From Symbiodinium natans (taxonomy: Eukaryota; Sar; Dinophyceae; Suessiales; Symbiodiniaceae): a DNA stretch of 35,000 bases. Positions 1 through 7,310 of the stretch are shown here, piece by piece (within the stretch, counting starts at the first letter, position 1; each line of letters begins with the position of its first letter). The DNA is taken from NCBI GenBank assembly GCA_905221605.1, contig CAJNDS010002460.1, forward strand, positions 299,124 to 334,123, given 5' to 3'. A program made the translations under genes and the position numbers. Under the pieces are notes generated by a model that saw only the letters and a program-made list of their open reading frames with translations, had not been told where the DNA came from and ran no database searches.

Positions 1-101
1 TTCATTGGGGCAATTGGTTTTGGACTCTCCGCTGGATGGTGCCGGCCTGTCCGCGTGCGAGCGTCGAGCGGGAAGCCGCGATCTAGCAGCAGCTTCAAGA
101 C
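1..101 (-). CDS. ankyrin-repeat exon, partial, runs off the window
   Basis: The minus strand is open from an AAAG|GT acceptor to the window edge. The peptide begins VLKLLLDRGFPLDARTRTGR, which matches the second helix, turn and start of the next repeat in the ankyrin consensus (V.LLL..GA..NAR...G.TPLH). The Pro-Leu-His part is degraded (GRHHPAE). The plus strand is also open here, but only the minus reading gives a recognisable motif. It is the most 3' exon seen of the minus-strand ankyrin gene; the gene continues beyond the left edge. Role inferred: protein-protein interaction scaffold. Confidence 0.55.
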
Positions 102-109
102 CTTTCGGG

Positions 110-330
110 GTTTTGGGTTTAGGGCTTAGAGTTTCGGGTTTAGGGTTTAGCGTTCGGTGTTTGGGGTTTAGGGTTTGGGGTTAGGGTTTCGTGTTTAGGG
201 TTCGAGGTTAGGGTTTAGGGTTTGGGGTTTAGGGTCTAAAGTTTAGGGTTTGGGGGTTTAGGGTTTAGGGTTTGGGGTTCTGGTGTTTTGGCGTTTTGGC
301 GTTTTGGGGTTTTGGGGTTTTGGCCAGGGG
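110..330 (+). repeat. degenerate (TTTAGGG)n array
   Basis: Imperfect telomere-type heptamers with TTTGGGG, TTTCGGG and GGTGTTTTGGC variants. On the minus strand this is (CCCTAAA)n lying just upstream of the acceptor of the exon at 1-101. From about 331 to 527 there is unique sequence with no gene I can assign. Confidence 0.9.
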
Positions 331-527
331 TTAGAAGGGTTGTGCAGAAACAGGCTTGTGTTTTGGGGAGTCGTTTTTCATCTCCAGCAAAAGTAGCGGG
401 ATGCCCCCCCTGAACCCTGAACCCTCAGCCTGAGCGCTGAACCCTAAACCCCTTGCCCCTGAACAACGGCGCCAAGGCCTGAGGATCTCAGAAGCTGTGC
501 TCGTGTGTCTCGGAGGTGTTGAGATGT

Positions 528-665
528 TTACTACTAATTACTTGCTCAAGAACCGCCCCCCCCCCCCCCCCCACCCGAAGAAAAAGAGCACATCTTCCTT
601 ATAAGGGCAATAGAAAGGGATTCTTATTTCTGTGTTTTTGGGGTACTTAAGCAAAGAAGAGTTTA
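528..665. mobile_element. family 4 MITE-like element with poly-C core
   Basis: The left end contains ACTTGCTCAAGAAC and the right end GTACTTAAGCAAAGAAG, an imperfect inverted repeat matching the better copy at 8971-9081. The inside holds a run of about 18 C, an A-rich stretch and CTTATAAGGGCAATAGAAAGGGAT, which resembles the inside of the second copy. No coding capacity. Confidence 0.55.
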
Positions 666-841
666 GGCCGTCTATAGGGTTTAGGGGATGGGCTTAGGGT
701 TTAGGGTTTAGGGTTTAGGGTGTAGGGTTTAGGGTTTAGGGTTTCGGGTTTAGGCGCTTAGGAGGGCTTCGAGATTGAAACCGGGAGTCAGTCACGTCCT
801 AAACTCTAAACCCTAAACCCTAAACCCTAAACCCTAAACCC
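660..841. repeat. (TTTAGGG)n then (CCCTAAA)n, inverted pair
   Basis: TTTAGGG repeats at about 691-755 face CCCTAAA repeats at about 800-841 across a 45 bp unique spacer. The pair could fold as a telomeric hairpin. The right-hand array abuts the donor end of the exon at 840-890. Confidence 0.9.
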
Positions 842-890
842 TGCGTTTGACATGCCTATGAACTCTCCGAAGTGCTCCGCACGAGCCGCC
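840..890 (-). CDS. probable exon of the ankyrin gene
   Basis: The acceptor is ACCATCCAG|GGC and the donor CGCAGG|GTTTAGGG, where the donor GT belongs to the first telomeric unit. The frame gives AARAEHFGEFIGMSNA, which loosely fits an ankyrin first helix (AAR.GH.E...). The segment is flanked outward by CCCTAAA at 800-841 and TTTAGGG at about 914-930. The phase does not match the proposed donor of the exon at 1027-1143, so at least one boundary is uncertain. Confidence 0.35.
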
Positions 891-950
891 CTGGATGGTC
901 TCTCACGCGGGTGTAGGGTTTAGGGCTCGGGCTCAGCCATCCCCCTGAGC

Positions 951-1025
951 CCTAAACCCTAAAACCTAAACCCTAAACCCTAAACCCTAAACCCGAAACC
1001 CTAACCGTAAACCCTCAACCCTAAA
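951..1025 (-). repeat. (CCCTAAA)n array
   Basis: About ten near-perfect units, ending at the proposed donor of the exon at 1027-1143. A short stretch of TTTAGGG at about 914-930 lies across a 20 bp spacer, so this intron too carries both orientations. Confidence 0.95.
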
Positions 1026-1026
1026 C

Positions 1027-1143
1027 TGTGCCGACAAGCTGCAGAGTCTGCGCCTGAACTGGCAGCCATATGCACCACCATCTCTCCATCCTTGGGGCTG
1101 CGCGTAACAGCAGGACGCCGTTTTAACGACATCATGCGGAACT
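1027..1143 (-). CDS. ankyrin-repeat exon
   Basis: The acceptor is TGTCACAG|AGTTCC and the donor CACA|GTTTAGGG, again using the telomeric GT. The 117-nt exon is open throughout and includes SPKDGEMVVHMAASSGAD, close to the ankyrin core (.DGETVLHMAA..G) with VVH for VLH. It starts and ends in phase 1 and has the same length as the ankyrin exon at 3971-4087. The plus strand also has an open frame here, rich in Pro from the C-tracts, which I take to be spurious. Confidence 0.55.
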
Positions 1144-1189
1144 CTGTGACAACAGACTGCAGCTGTCCCCTGCCAACTCCCAAACCCAC

Positions 1190-1340
1190 TTGCCCACCCA
1201 CCACTCCCTCCAGCCCCTCCTCGCCACCCCCACACCCACCCTCTGCCCCCCAACACTGCTGCCCCCAACCCCCTCACCACCCCCCCACCCCACCCCCCCC
1301 CAAAAAAAGACACTAACCCCCCCCCCCCCCCCTCCCGCCG
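1190..1340 (+). repeat. C-rich low-complexity tract
   Basis: CCCCACC-type sequence ends in a poly-C/poly-A junction and a further run of C at about 1318-1331. On the minus strand this is G-rich. Open frames across it code only Pro- or Gly-rich low complexity and are not treated as genes. Confidence 0.85.
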
Positions 1341-1361
1341 CACACATAAATAAAACCTAGA

Positions 1362-1405
1362 CCCTGAACCCTAAACTCTAAACCCTAAACCCTAAACCCT
1401 AAACA
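1362..1405 (-). repeat. (CCCTAAA)n array
   Basis: Six near-perfect units just downstream (minus strand) of the donor of the exon at 1410-1492. Confidence 0.9.
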
Positions 1406-1409
1406 TTAC

Positions 1410-1492
1410 CTAGACAACTTGAAATTAAAGAGTCGGCGCTGCACTTGTCTGCGGAAGCCCCGTGGTCGAGCAAAGCCTGCTGGGCATTCAGA
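1410..1492 (-). CDS. ankyrin-repeat exon
   Basis: The acceptor is CCGAAG|TCTG and the donor TGTCTAG|GTAATG, a good GTAAT donor. The frame includes NAQQALLDHGASADKCSADS, which matches the ankyrin second helix and loop (.ALLDHGA.AD...ADG). Telomeric TTTAGGG (minus strand) follows the donor. It is one of the clearer ankyrin matches in the window. Confidence 0.5.
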
Positions 1493-1616
1493 CTTCGGAC
1501 TCTCGAACCGACGGCTATACTAAACCCTGCATGAACCCTAAACCCTAAAACCAAACCGTTGGGTTCAGAAAAATAAGGAGACCCCGCATCCCCATCTCAA
1601 CATCCTGATACGTTGA

Positions 1617-1715
1617 TTTAGGTTTAGGGTTTAGGGTTCAGGGTTCAGGGTTCAGGGTTTAGGATTTAGGATTTAGGATTTTGGGTTTAGGGTTTAGCGT
1701 TTAGGGTTTAGAGTT
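1617..1715 (+). repeat. (TTTAGGG)n array with TTCAGGG and ATTTAGG variants
   Basis: About 14 units. The TTCAGGG variants occur as a run of neighbours, suggesting local amplification of a variant unit. From 1716 to 1800 the sequence is unique without a visible gene. Confidence 0.9.
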
Positions 1716-1907
1716 GAAAGAGGCACCCTTAGCCCTGGAAGCTAAGCCCGGAAGCCTGATGCCTGAAACCTTAATCGAGACCCAGGAGTAACCTCGGAAT
1801 GAAAAGGGTGCCCTGTTTGGTTGAAGTGGGGCTTTATAAGGGAACCCAAACCCTATATAAAGAAAGGGAGTCAGGGGCTACTTTGGGTCATTGTAATCAT
1901 CCTAAAC

Positions 1908-2055
1908 CACAATCTAGGGGTTGTACCTCGGACCCTTAACATTGTACCCTGGTGTTTTGGGGGACCCTTTTGAAAGCTCCTTAGGGTAGTATAAGGGCCA
2001 TATTCTCAGTAGATTAAGGGGACAACCCTCGGGGTACAAGTCTTAATCCCTTGAA
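1908..2055. mobile_element. family 3 dispersed element
   Basis: It begins with TAGGGGTTGTACCTCGGACC and ends with CTCGGGGTACAAGTCTTAATC; the ends are imperfect inverted repeats. Shared internal landmarks are GTACCCTGG.GTTTTGGG and GGGCCATATT. The same landmarks occur in order at 6494-6642 and 34585-34705. Non-coding. Confidence 0.65.
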
Positions 2056-2076
2056 TGATCCAACCTACAACCTTTA

Positions 2077-2183
2077 CTTGGTAGCCCAGTAACCATACTA
2101 TAAGGGCACCCTTTTTGGGGTTGGTTATGTTATAAGGGAAGCCATGACCAAAAAAAGGGTAAAGGGTACCACTGACCTACCAA
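2077..2183. mobile_element. family 7 MITE-like element, uninterrupted copy
   Basis: Terminal inverted repeats are CTTGGTAGCCCAGT and its complement ACTGACCTACCAAG. Internal landmarks are TTATAAGGGAA, an A7 run and GGTACCACTG. The copy at 10752-10868 has the same order but carries telomeric repeats inside. A diverged relative of the left half may lie at 1801-1850. The stretch 2184-2450 is unique or degenerate sequence without an assignable gene. Confidence 0.65.
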
Positions 2184-2452
2184 GTTCATGAACCATGAAC
2201 CCCAAAAACCGAAACAGGACGTAGTACAGACGCATCACTATGCTGGGAGCATCCGACCAACACGACAGGAAAGCGTAAGAAACAAAACTGAAAGAAACCT
2301 ACGAACACTGAGCCTTACCAGCCCTAAACCCTAAACCCGAAACCCCTAAACCCTAAATGTTTAGAACAAAATGCGCTCTTTTAGTTCTCATTCCCATGCC
2401 ACAGGTAGAAAAACCTTCTGAACCTTCTAAACCTTCTAAGCTCTAAACCGAC

Positions 2453-2520
2453 CCTAAAACCCTAAACCCTAAACCCTAAGCCCTAAGCCCTAAACCCTAA
2501 ACCCTAAACCCTAAACCGTA
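2453..2520 (-). repeat. (CCCTAAA)n array with CCCTAAG variants
   Basis: About nine units, lying just after the proposed donor of the exon at 2525-2599 on the minus strand. Confidence 0.95.
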
Positions 2521-2524
2521 AATC

Positions 2525-2599
2525 TGCCAAGCCTGGACCGCGGCCACTGAGCCGGTTCTTGCCGCCATCATCAGTGGGGTTTGCTGTCGCACGGTGCAC
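2525..2599 (-). CDS. ankyrin-repeat exon
   Basis: The acceptor is TTGCGAG|GTG. The donor has no GT; GGCA|GATTTACGG would be a GA donor, a class reported in dinoflagellates. The frame contains QQTPLMMAARTGSVAAVQAW, which carries the ankyrin TPL..AA..G....V core intact. Arrays point outward on both sides (CCCTAAA at 2453-2520, TTTAGGG from 2607). The plus strand is open too but has no recognisable motif. Confidence 0.6.
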
Positions 2600-2606
2600 C
2601 TCGCAA

Positions 2607-2676
2607 TTTAGGGTTTAGGGTGTATAGGCATAGGGCTTAGGGTTGATAGGGTATAGGGTTTTTTAGGTTTTAGGAT
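2607..2676 (+). repeat. short degenerate TTTAGGG array
   Basis: A few TTTAGGG and TATAGGG units between the ankyrin exon at 2525-2599 and the element at 2676-2776. Confidence 0.8.
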
Positions 2677-2776
2677 GGGATGTTCCCCCCTTATGCTAAC
2701 AGCCCTTGATAGGGATTCTAGCCCCCCCTATTATGATCCCTGTGAAGGACTGTTAGTATATGGGGCGAACATCCCA
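2676..2776. mobile_element. family 1 MITE, intact copy
   Basis: Terminal inverted repeats TGGGATGTTCCCCC (left) and GGGGCGAACATCCCA (right) continue inward as CTAACAG.CCTT and AAGGACTGTTAG. The length is about 101 bp with no coding. Further copies are at 32526-32635 and 33576-33712. From 2777 to 3046 the sequence is degenerate telomeric repeat and unique DNA with no gene I can support. Confidence 0.75.
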
Positions 2777-3046
2777 ATCTGAATCCCACACCTCAGCCCT
2801 AAACCCCCAACAAGTCCCTGAACCCTGAACCCTGAGACCCTAAAAAACCCAATACCTTAAGAGTGGACTCGGCTGTTTTTTTGTTCTTGTATTTGCGCCA
2901 GGCTTACAAGGGAGATTCTCTGAGTTGTGGTTCCTTTTTGGAGGTTGAACCTTCCAGGGTGTAAGATTCAGGGTTTAGAGAGCAAGCAAGGGGGCGGTAT
3001 CCTCACTTGGGGTTCTTATCGCCTCTATAAACCCGAAATGCCCAAA

Positions 3047-3265
3047 GCCCTCTAAACCCTCCAAACCCTCTAAACCCTCGAAACCCTCTAAACCCTCTAA
3101 ACCCTCTAAACCCTCTAAACCCTCTAAACCCTCTAAACCCTCTAAACCCTCTAAACCCTCTAAACCCCCAACCCTAAACCCAAAACCCCAACCCTAAACC
3201 TCACACCACAACCCTAAACCCCAAACCCCAAACCCTAAACCCCAAAACCATAAACCCTAAACCCT
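3047..3265 (-). repeat. 9-bp (CCCTCTAAA)n array passing into CCCTAAA/CCCCAAA variants
   Basis: Roughly 13 tandem copies of the nonamer CCCTCTAAA, a CT insertion in the heptamer, are highly homogeneous and then decay into AACCCCA-type variants. This is amplification of one mutated unit rather than templated addition of canonical repeats. Confidence 0.9.
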
Positions 3266-3292
3266 GATCTCACTTCTGGACTCTGCTGGCCA

Positions 3293-3348
3293 GGAACGCG
3301 TCGATCTGCGCGGAGGCTTGCATCCTCGGCGAACAGCTTTTCTGTTCA
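3293..3348. CDS. exon island, strand ambiguous
   Basis: The plus strand has acceptor CTGGCCAG|GAAC and donor TGTTCAG|GTGTAG around NASICAEACILGEQLFCS. The minus strand has an open frame with MQASAQIDAFLASRVQ ending at AA|GTGAGA, an excellent donor, and a second with KLFAEDASLRADRRVPGQQ. I favour minus because all recognisable neighbours are minus. Telomeric arrays point outward on both sides. Confidence 0.3.
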
Positions 3349-3349
3349 G

Positions 3350-3570
3350 GTGTAGGGTTTAGGGTTTAGGGTTTAGGGTTTCGGGTTTCGGGTTTCGGGT
3401 TTAGGGTTTGGGGCACAGCGGGGGTTTACAGGGTTTTCAACAGGGTGTTTGATAGGGTTTATAGCATAGGGTTGATAATAGGGGTTATCGTAGGGGTTGC
3501 AGTGTTTTAGAATAGGGTTGACAGTGTTCACAATAGGGTTGAAAACAGGGCTTAGATGGTTTACCATGAG
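3350..3570 (+). repeat. TTTAGGG array decaying into TAGGGTTT-type variants
   Basis: Canonical and TTTCGGG units at 3352-3411, then irregular GGGTTGATAATAGG-like units to about 3570. Open frames here translate the repeat and are not genes. Confidence 0.85.
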
Positions 3571-3913
3571 TTTATAAGGGTAGATGGTTCGGCACCTCCA
3601 GGCACTTCCCTTATAGCCCTAAACCCTTTTTTGAGGTTTAGGTTTGGGGTCTAGAGTCTAGGCTCTACTAGGGTTTAGGGTTTAGGGTTTAAGGTTGAAC
3701 GAGGGACCCTTGACCTAAGTCGTTGCAACTTGGGATACCAGAACCCTACTCTTTTCCTACGCGCGAACCTTCAAGCCCTAAACCCAAAACCCAAAACCCA
3801 AAACCCGAAACCCAAAACCCAAAACCCAGAACCAAACTTCCAGGTGGGCGTTTGGCAGCTGCTGGGCTCAGGAGATTCAAGGCTCAGAGATCAAGATTTG
3901 GGGCTTCCGAGGT
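3571..3913. other. mixed degenerate repeats and unique DNA
   Basis: This holds short TTTAGGG (3670-3700) and CCCAAAA (3777-3830) arrays. A unique piece at 3844-3911 is bounded by TTCCAG|GTG and CCGAG|GTACC on the plus strand, and by an ankyrin-like NAHLEVW on the minus strand. Too weak to call an exon. Confidence 0.5.
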
Positions 3914-3973
3914 ACCTAAACCCTAAACCCTAAACCCTAAACCCTAAACCCTAAACCCTAAACCCTAAACCCT
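3914..3973 (-). repeat. (CCCTAAA)n array
   Basis: About eight perfect units, directly abutting the donor of the ankyrin exon at 3971-4087. Confidence 0.95.
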
Positions 3974-4087
3974 CTCAGAGTCTAGGGCCTTAAGTCCGCC
4001 AAGTGGCAGAAGCACCACCAGCTTCTCATCGCCTTTCGAGGCGGCGACGTGCAACCTGGGGCGCCCGATGCCAAAGAAACCGAAGAC
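3971..4087 (-). CDS. ankyrin-repeat exon
   Basis: The acceptor is GTTCTAG|GTCTTC and the donor GAGAGG|GTTTAGGG. The exon is 117 nt, phase 0 to phase 0. The frame reads through RPRLHVAASKGDEKLVVLLP, one of the best ankyrin matches here (.P.LH.AA.KG.E..V.LL...G), followed by LGGLKALDSER. The donor GT is the first dinucleotide of the telomeric array. The plus strand is also fully open (KHHQLLIAFRGGDV...), showing that coding-like appearance alone cannot decide strand here. Confidence 0.6.
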
Positions 4088-4102
4088 CTAGAACTGGGGG
4101 TG

Positions 4103-4210
4103 TAGGGTTTAGGGTTTAGGGTTTAGGGTTTGGGGTTTGGGGTTTAGGGTTTTGTTTGGGGTGTAGGCTTTAGGGCTTGGGGTTTTGGGGCTTAGGGTTC
4201 AGGGTTCGTG
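4103..4210 (+). repeat. TTTAGGG array with TTTGGGG variants
   Basis: On the coding (minus) strand this is (CCCTAAA)n a few bases upstream of the acceptor at 4088. It pairs with the TTTAGGG-sense array at the start of the same intron (4500-4533). The stretch 4211-4450 is unique without an assignable gene. Confidence 0.9.
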
Positions 4211-4451
4211 CTTCGGGTTATCTCAGACCTCGGTTGATTCCAGCCTCAATCCTTCAAGACTGGTGAGAACAAACACACTTTGAGCCTGTCCTCACTGCCA
4301 TCCCATAATCCCCTGAAGCCCACCACCCAAGACCCTAAACCCCAACAAACCCCGCCTGTAAGGCGATTTATATAGGTTGTCTTGCAGGCTTCGCATTCGG
4401 CGTGTTGGAAATTAGGACCTTACATAAACCTTCTGATATCAACCGGGGAAG

Positions 4452-4533
4452 ACCCTAACCCGAAACCCTATACCATAAACCCCAAACCCCAAACCCCAAA
4501 CCCCAAACCCTAAACCCTAAACCCTAAACCCTA
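4452..4533 (-). repeat. CCCTAAA/CCCCAAA array
   Basis: CCCCAAA variants cluster in the middle and canonical units lie nearest the exon at 4541-4612. Confidence 0.9.
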
Positions 4534-4540
4534 CACTAAC

Positions 4541-4612
4541 CCGCAGCCCGGCCACGCCGTGGCTCCCGTGGAGGATGCCGTCTCTGTGGGAGCACCATGG
4601 GCCAGCAAGGAC
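4541..4612 (-). CDS. ankyrin-repeat exon
   Basis: The acceptor is CTTGGCAG|GTCC and the donor GCTGCGG|GTTAGTG. The 72-nt exon is phase 2 to phase 2. The peptide SLLAHGAPTETASSTGATAW fits the end of one ankyrin repeat (LL..GA.........G.TAL) and the start of the next, with Trp where Leu is usual. Telomeric arrays point outward on both sides. The plus strand is also open. Confidence 0.55.
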
Positions 4613-4619
4613 CTGCCAA

Positions 4620-4685
4620 GGGTTCAGGGTTTAGGGTTTAGGGTTTAGTGTTTATGGTTTAGGGTTTAGGGTTTAGGGTTTAGGG
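4620..4685 (+). repeat. (TTTAGGG)n array
   Basis: About nine units with single TTCAGGG, TTTAGTG and TTTATGG variants. Confidence 0.95.
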
Positions 4686-4717
4686 CATTGTTTAAGGCGT
4701 GTTGGGCCCTACGTTCT

Positions 4718-4821
4718 CCAGTGGCCCAAGAGTAAAAGGCATCGTAACCTCCAGGAGCAGGGGCACCATTGGGTGTCCTTGGATGTATGGCTCGCACTCT
4801 TAGACCTTTGCGGCGTTCAGG
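4718..4821. CDS. exon island, strand ambiguous
   Basis: Plus strand: CTCCAG|TGG opens a frame with HHWVSLDVWLALLDLCGVQ ending at G|GTTTAGGG. Minus strand: IHPRTPNGAPAPGGYDAFYS, which could be a worn ankyrin loop (GGYDAFYSWA for DGYTALHWA). Its right end is duplicated beyond the telomeric array. Confidence 0.3.
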
Positions 4822-4940
4822 GTTTAGGGTTTAGGGTTTAGGGTTTAGGGTTTAGGGTTTAGGGTTTAGGGTTTAGGGTTTAGGGTTTAGGGTTTAGGGT
4901 TTAGGGTCAGGTCACACTCTTGGACCTTTGCAGGGTTCAA
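4791..4940 (+). mobile_element. telomeric-repeat insertion flanked by a 28-bp direct repeat
   Basis: About 13 perfect TTTAGGG units (4819-4906) lie between TCGCACTCTTAGACCTTTGC (then GGCGTTCA) at 4792-4819 and TCACACTCTTGGACCTTTGC (then AGGGTTCA) at 4912-4939; 24 of 28 bases match. This is what a target-site duplication around an inserted array would look like. Confidence 0.65.
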
Positions 4941-5079
4941 CGGTCACAAGCGGTGTAGGGCTTAGAGGCTTGAGGTTTTAGTGATTCGTGGATCCAGTAT
5001 CTTGATCGCACTCTTGCAGGTACTTTTGAGAGGGATTGTTGCTAAGGGGAGACAGCCTGGAAAAGGAATAAGGGGAATG

Positions 5080-5385
5080 GCCCCCTACAAACCCTACACC
5101 CTGAACCCTAAACAGAAACCCCAAACCCCAAGCCCTGAGCCCTAAACTCTAAAGGCGAAACAACTAAACCCCGAACACCGAACCCTCAACCCAACCACTA
5201 AACCCTAAACCCCGAAACCCTACACCCCTAAACCCTAAACCCTAAACCCTAAACCCCGAAACCCTACACCCCTAAACCCTAAACCCTAAACCCCTAAACC
5301 CTAAACCCCTAAACCCTAAACCCTAAGCCCCTAAACCCTAAACCCTAAACCCTAAACCCTAAACCCTAAACCCTAAACCCTAATC
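5080..5385 (-). repeat. CCCTAAA array with degenerate left part
   Basis: From about 5200 the units are regular, with recurrent CCCCTAAA octamers between canonical heptamers; the last eight are perfect. The stretch 4941-5079 is unique without a confident gene. Confidence 0.9.
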
Positions 5386-5463
5386 GACCCTCTGCGAGAC
5401 CCCAGCAAGCGCCCCGTGCCTGAGGACTTCTGCCTCGCCAGCCTCAGGCTTCCGAATGTCTTT
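5386..5463. CDS. exon island, strand ambiguous
   Basis: Plus: DPLRDPSKRPVPEDFCLASL ending at TTTGAG|GTTTAGGG. Minus: LKDIRKPEAGEAEVLRHGAL. It lies between outward-pointing arrays like the ankyrin exons. No family recognised. Confidence 0.3.
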
Positions 5464-5464
5464 G

Positions 5465-5680
5465 AGGTTTAGGGTTTAGGGTTTCGGGTTTCGGGTTTAG
5501 GGTTTAGGGTTTAAGGTTGTAGGGCTTAGGGTTTAAGGTTGAGGGAGTTTAGGGCTTGGGGGCTTAGGGTTTAGGGTGGTTTTGGGATTTAGGGCTTGGG
5601 GCTTAGGGTGGTTTAGGGCCAAGGGTTGTTTAGGGTAAGGGGTTGCTTGTTTGGGGTGTGGGGGTTTAGGGTTTTAGTCC
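5465..5680 (+). repeat. degenerate TTTAGGG array
   Basis: Canonical and TTTCGGG units decay into irregular GGGCTTAGGG and GGTTTAGGG pieces. Confidence 0.85.
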
Positions 5681-5990
5681 TCAAGGTAGCAAGAGTTTGC
5701 ACCCTGCTCATCAGGTCGCGGCCAGAGCATAGCTGAAGCTACAAAGCGTTGGCAGTCCTTTGCAGAATTCGGACGGCTAAGTCGGCCAGCTGGCAGACAC
5801 GACCAGCAGCGTCCAGAGGAGGCATGAAAGGCCACGATGCCTGATTGCGTGTACGCCACGCGCGCTTCCACGCTGGCAATGTCGTTTGCTCATCTGGTGG
5901 TAGATCTTCAAACGGGACAGAACAGGTGTTCGTTGCTGTCCGTCATAGGGATTTGTGTCATCCAAAAAGGCTGAACAACATCAGCTGCAC
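5681..5990. CDS. possible coding segment without telomeric repeats
   Basis: Unique sequence of about 310 bp. On the minus strand a frame from about 5895 to 5674 includes SVEARVAYTQSGIVAFHASS and then a Cys/Trp-rich part, ending in TAA. An overlapping minus frame from 5965 begins DDTNPYDGQQRTPVLSRLKI. Neither matches a family I know, and the frames may be joined by splicing (AG at CATTGCCAG). No assignment. Confidence 0.3.
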
Positions 5991-6007
5991 CAACCCGTCA
6001 GTTCATC

Positions 6008-6080
6008 CCTAAACCCTAAACCCCAAACCCTAAACCCTGAACCCTAAACCCTAAACCCTAAACACTAAACCCTAAACCCT
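6008..6080 (-). repeat. (CCCTAAA)n array
   Basis: About ten units with one CCCTGAA and one CACTAAA variant. The stretch 6081-6490 is C/A-rich unique DNA with scattered degenerate units; I see no gene in it. Confidence 0.9.
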
Positions 6081-6493
6081 GCATCTAACCAACAGCTACA
6101 GCCCAAAACGGCCCAGCCACCAACCCCCAAGCAGAAGCAACATCCCCTCCCTCACAAACTGCACAAGCCCTGATTGAACCCCTAAACCCTGAACCCTGAA
6201 CGCGCACAGACCCTGACCCAGATTTGCACTCAACCGCTCTAAACCTGGCAGTCGTTCAGCTTGTTGGGCCATGAAACCGCAATATGCCCCGTAGACTAAC
6301 TCCAGAACCCTAAACCCGAACACGCCTCAACCCTGGACGAAACCTGAAGCACCTTACAGCCTAAAGGCCTCGGTTTAAACCCTCAACCCCTAAACCCTTG
6401 AGCCCTTCAACCCCATTCTTCAAATCTCAGTCCTCAAAGCAGGAAGCTCCTAACTCCCCAAATTCCCAAAGAACTTCAACCCAAATCCCAATC

Positions 6494-6642
6494 TCTAGGG
6501 GTTCTACCTTCGACCCTTAAGGTTGTACCCTGGGGTTTTGGGATTTATGGGCCCCTAAAAGAATACTGGGCCATATTAGGAAGCATTTTAAGGGGACACC
6601 TTTAGGGGTACAACCTTAGGGGTCGGAGTCTGAATCCCTTAA
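6494..6642. mobile_element. family 3 dispersed element
   Basis: It begins TAGGGGTTCTACCTTCGACC and ends TTAGGGGTCGGAGTCTGAAT. The terminal segments GGGGT.GTACC and GGTACAACC are inverted relative to each other. The internal GTACCCTGGGGTTTTGGG and GGGCCATATTA match the copy at 1908-2055. Confidence 0.65.
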
Positions 6643-6761
6643 TTATACCCAAATCCTGAACCCTGACTAAACCCTAAACCTAAACCCCTAAACCCTAAAC
6701 CCTCCCTAAACCCTGACCGTCTCAACCCCTTGAGAATCCCTAAAAACTCGTGGCCCTGAAC

Positions 6762-6821
6762 CCTCGACCGATCGAATGCGCCAGTGCGGCGTTCACGGCC
6801 ATGTGGAGAAGGCCTGGCGTC
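6762..6821 (-). CDS. probable ankyrin-like exon
   Basis: The acceptor is CCGAG|GACGCC and the donor CGAGG|GTTCAGG. The frame gives TPGLLHMAVNAALAHSIGRG, which resembles an ankyrin start with one extra residue (TP..LH.AV). TTTAGGG from 6826 lies on the acceptor side, as in the other ankyrin introns. It would be the most 5' exon of this gene that I can place. Confidence 0.4.
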
Positions 6822-6825
6822 CTCG

Positions 6826-6880
6826 GGTTTAGGGTTTAGGGTTTGGGGTTTAGGGTTTCGGGTTTAGGGCTTAGGGTTGC
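6826..6880 (+). repeat. TTTAGGG array
   Basis: Seven imperfect units upstream (minus strand) of the exon at 6762-6821. Confidence 0.9.
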
Positions 6881-7000
6881 ATGGTCCCTTAGTTGGGCCC
6901 TTAAAAGGGGACCCCTTATATACCTGTAAGGGCCCATACATCAGAACCCGTTAGAGGAGGTTAGGGACCAATTAAGGGCCCATGAAACTATCTCGCCCTC
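6880..7000. mobile_element. family 8 dispersed element
   Basis: Left part CATGGTCCCTTAGTTGGGCC, right part ACCAATTAAGGGCCCATGAA; the two are imperfect inverted repeats. The internal CCCCTTATATAC is shared with the copy at 12278-12418, which also has the GTAGTTTCATGGGC end. The stretch 7001-7310 is unique; minus frame GLPVNGANGAFMSA at about 7165-7210 before a GC|GTGAGG donor is a very weak ankyrin candidate. Confidence 0.5.
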
Positions 7001-7310
7001 GGAAAATAGGATGGCCCCTAAACCCTCTAAAATATTCCTGAGTATGATCCTCTCAAACCCAATGAGGGAAAATATAAAATGTCCCAGTGGCCTTCCTAGG
7101 AAGAAACCCAAACCCTAAACCCCCTAACCCTAGGAACATTTTGTCTTCTCTACATTCTTACACACCTCACGCTGACATGAAGGCGCCATTCGCTCCATTG
7201 ACGGGCAGACCCCCTTACCACATGATGCCCTAAATCCTGAACACCCCGACAGCTAAACCCAAAGCAACGAATAGATGTCTTAAGTGCTTTAAGCACCGAG
7301 ATGACATGAG

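Noticed and set aside
987-1347. Gly/Trp-rich and Pro-rich frames on both strands
   Set aside because: They arise from the C/G-rich tract at 1190-1340; only the ankyrin-like frame at 1027-1143 was kept.
3373-3933. Open reading frames of 60-67 codons rich in NPKP or similar (also 26150-26344, 34069-34263 in part)
   Set aside because: They translate the telomeric repeat (CCCTAAA gives PNPKP-type periodic peptides) and have no independent support.
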